A stretch of DNA of 21,969 nt. Source: Actinomortierella ambigua. Its lineage: Eukaryota; Mortierellomycota; Mortierellomycetes; Mortierellales; Mortierellaceae. A program made the position numbers and the translations under genes. Below the pieces are notes generated by a model that searched no databases, was not told the DNA's origin, and worked only from the letters and a program-made list of their open reading frames with translations. Every line of letters starts with the position of its first letter. The first letter of the stretch is position 1. The stretch is taken from NCBI GenBank assembly GCA_016098155.1, contig JAAAJB010000578.1, positions 1-21,969 on the forward strand, written 5' to 3'. This document shows, one piece after another, positions 20,169-21,969 of this stretch.

Positions 20169-20282
20169 CGCAGGTGTAGCTTGGGTGTACCTCTGACACA
20201 GGTCAGATGCACTCAGTTGGTTTGAAGTTTATGTGTGGATGTTGCAGCAGACAGGTAACATAGACCAACAACGCCCTTTGCC

Positions 20283-20307
20283 TTTTTTTTTTTTTTTTTT
20301 TTTTTTT
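20283..20307. repeat. Poly-T run (25 nt)
   Basis: Followed directly by GATATCCTAG, so on the plus strand it resembles a polypyrimidine tract before a 3' splice site at 20317, like the T run in the last PUF60 intron. A retroposon tail read on the minus strand is the alternative. Confidence 0.9.
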
Positions 20308-20323
20308 GATATCCTAGAAGCCC

Positions 20324-21671
20324 ATGTCGACACCACTACCATATACGGCGTTAACACCAGTTGGCAAAAGGCTCAGATACGACACCAATTTACCACATCC
20401 TTTGTTAAAGGGTAGAACCACCAACTTGGATAGGTTCTTTTACGATGTGATGCCAGACCAGTGCCTGAGGTCTATGCTGCAAGGAACGGAAGCGACACCA
20501 AGGCCTTTGTGGATGGTTTGCAGCTCATGTCCCAGTGTGAGCGTTTCCCATTGAGGACGGCACTGCGCAATCTTTTGCACCACTGTAAGTCGGATCGTGG
20601 CCAGATGCAGCTCGAGCTTTTGAGGTCACAGACCTGTACGCAGGTCTGCCGCTGTGGTACCTAACAATTCTGGAAGGTCAAGAGGAGTGGTCCAAGAGCC
20701 TGTCGATGCAATTCAAGAGACCGAAGCAGACGGTATACAGAACATACTGCTTACCAGCAATGTGTATTTATGTAATTTCCTTGACCCCTATGCTCATCAA
20801 CTTATATTTCTATATACGCTGTGCAAGTTGGTCGAAAGCGCCCTTATGATCGTCTCCATATCGACAACATTGTCAAGCTGAGACCCCGGCAGAATGGAAG
20901 TGAGTACATTCTAAATACCTATGGGATATGCTATTTTGCTTCTTGGTGTAGTCTACTAGTGCTCTGACAATATTTGCGCCTTTAAAGCTCCTCCTCTCCC
21001 CGCACTGCCATGTGGTTTCAATGAGACAGACAACGATGAAGATGACGAAGACAGTGTTGCTCTCGTACAATGCGACAGGATGACCACGCGATCTGCCTCC
21101 TATTGCAAGGTCGCGGTTGCATCTGCAAGCTCAACGACAAATATGACGGGTACAAACTGGGCTGCACAACCTGGACCGCTTGCACTTATCCGGTTATCCT
21201 CCACGAGTGGTGCTCCTTTGAGTGCTAGAAGACCTGCAGCTGAGGATTGCGATGCTGAAGTAGATTTCGACAACGATGATCGTGACTACACAAGCGGAAG
21301 GACTGCTGTAGAAGCTGACAACAGTGCCAGGAGCTCTAAGAATGTGTCAGGCCTCGTGGTTGAAGAAAACTGTCAAAGCGCAGATACATCTACCGATTCA
21401 GAGTGTACTGACGCCGACGAGACCAATCTATTTGATTCCAATACCAATTCTGATGGAGACTCTGACATCGATGATAGAGGTAAGGGAGGCGATGTGGATT
21501 GACTATGCATGATGGGGTTGTCTATACATCCCACATCCTATCGCCTTAAATCTTGATATTTCAGAGGAGTTGCAAGAGATTGAGAAGGCTGTTGCCTCGG
21601 GTCATTCTCCCTTTCTGCTGTTACTAAAGCATATCCACGAGAAAGTATGGAACAATTCTTGCCTCTGTTGA
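20324..21671 (+). pseudogene. Unrecognised multi-exon gene, probable 5' frameshift
   Basis: Exons ..20584, 20828..20899, 20988..21479 and 21565..21671 join in phase over introns of 243, 88 and 85 nt with GTAAGT, GTGAGT and GTAAGG donors. The reading runs VPEVYAARNGSDTKAFVDGL, then PLRTALRNLLHHF|GRKRPYDRLHIDN, KLRPRQNG|TPPLPALPCGF, an acidic Asp/Glu run, a Ser/Thr/Ala-rich middle, a second acidic stretch (TDADETNLFDS...DSDIDDR) and EELQEIEKAVASGHSPFLLLLKHIHEK. The 5' part reads well from ATG 20324 in another frame (MSTPLPYTALTPVGKRLRYD) and switches frame near 20445-20455, with no plausible intron there. This suggests a broken gene, a sequence error, or a true start at ATG 20527. No domain is recognised; composition suggests a nuclear, partly disordered protein. 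Confidence 0.4.
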
Positions 21672-21689
21672 TTTGGTATATTGTTCCGG

Positions 21690-21773
21690 ATGAGCGTAGT
21701 CCCGCACCTGATCATTGTCAAGACGCTGGATCCGATCACGATCGTCATCCCACCGGTCTTGCCAGCCATATTT
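21690..21773 (+). pseudogene. Fragment resembling the M4 segment of a P5-type ATPase
   Basis: The frame from ATG 21690 reads HLIIVKTLD then PITIVIPPVLPAIF. This resembles the (A/C)LDxITIVVPPALPA signature around the fourth membrane helix of P5B cation/polyamine ATPases (fungal Ypk9, animal ATP13A family). The expected downstream text up to the DKTG phosphorylation site is absent: after residue about 28 the frame becomes KKRDSRLRFS and unrelated sequence, and no other P5 part is seen upstream. It is best read as a small relic, or chance similarity in a short hydrophobic stretch. Confidence 0.38.
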
Positions 21774-21969
21774 GAAAGAAAGAAGAGAGATAGCAGACTA
21801 CGCTTCTCGTACATAATATTTGTGTGGGGTATTGTGTATTTCATATCCAGCATAGGCTCTGAAGATGGCCGCTATGGCGAAAGGGAGAAGAGAGGGGTCA
21901 AAGCACATGGAAAACACTTGGCAGCCACCAGCAAGACATTATAATGTGCTGATTTCGTCATTTCAAGTT

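Noticed and set aside
20283..20307. Poly-T run as the poly-A tail of a minus-strand retroposon
   Set aside because: No retroposon body or target-site duplication was seen, and similar T runs precede ordinary splice acceptors in this window.

Overview
The window reads as nuclear DNA of a filamentous fungus, most likely an early-diverging (Mucoromycota/Mortierella-type) lineage. Genes are split by many short GT-AG introns, mostly 67-300 nt with a few of 500-870 nt. Spacers are rich in homopolymers and CT/GA microsatellites. The gene set (a HhH-GPD alkyl-base DNA glycosylase, the QTRT2 queuine transferase subunit, the splicing factor PUF60, a mitochondrial arginine-type carbamoyl-phosphate synthase large chain) is eukaryotic. 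The lineage is inferred from gene style, not from a database match. No tRNA, rRNA, CRISPR array or intact transposon was seen.

Layout: 1-1987 (-) is an N-formylglutamate amidohydrolase-like gene whose C-terminus lies off the left edge. 2355-4006 (-) is a Mag1/AlkA-type glycosylase with four coding exons, one only 25 nt long. 4327-6376 (-) is QTRT2 with five exons. A 1.2 kb divergent spacer separates it from PUF60 (7567-11442, +, seven exons), whose introns 4 and 5 hold GC-rich, structured islands. A 2.3 kb convergent spacer (11443-13779) follows. 13780-18180 (-) is CPA2-like with four exons and a TATA box about 240 nt upstream. From 18.4 kb to the end the DNA is repeat-rich and gene-poor. It holds diverged tandem repeats, a possible small presequence-like ORF, an unrecognised multi-exon gene with a probable 5' frameshift, and a fragment resembling the M4 helix of P5-type ATPases.

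Exon boundaries were read by hand. In the four complete genes every junction keeps phase and restores family motifs. For example, the QTRT2 zinc histidine and the PUF60 RRM2 RNP1 motif appear only after splicing.

The most unusual signal is in the PUF60/CPA2 spacer: three hairpins with different but self-complementary stems all present an identical 12-base loop-plus-closing-pair CCCGACCAAAAG. A weaker fourth hairpin (GACCAA in its loop) and a TATA-like box lie among them. This pattern suggests selection on a folded RNA (or DNA) and matches no element I recognise. The genes appear functionally independent (amino-acid metabolism, DNA repair, tRNA modification, splicing); nothing suggests they form a cluster.
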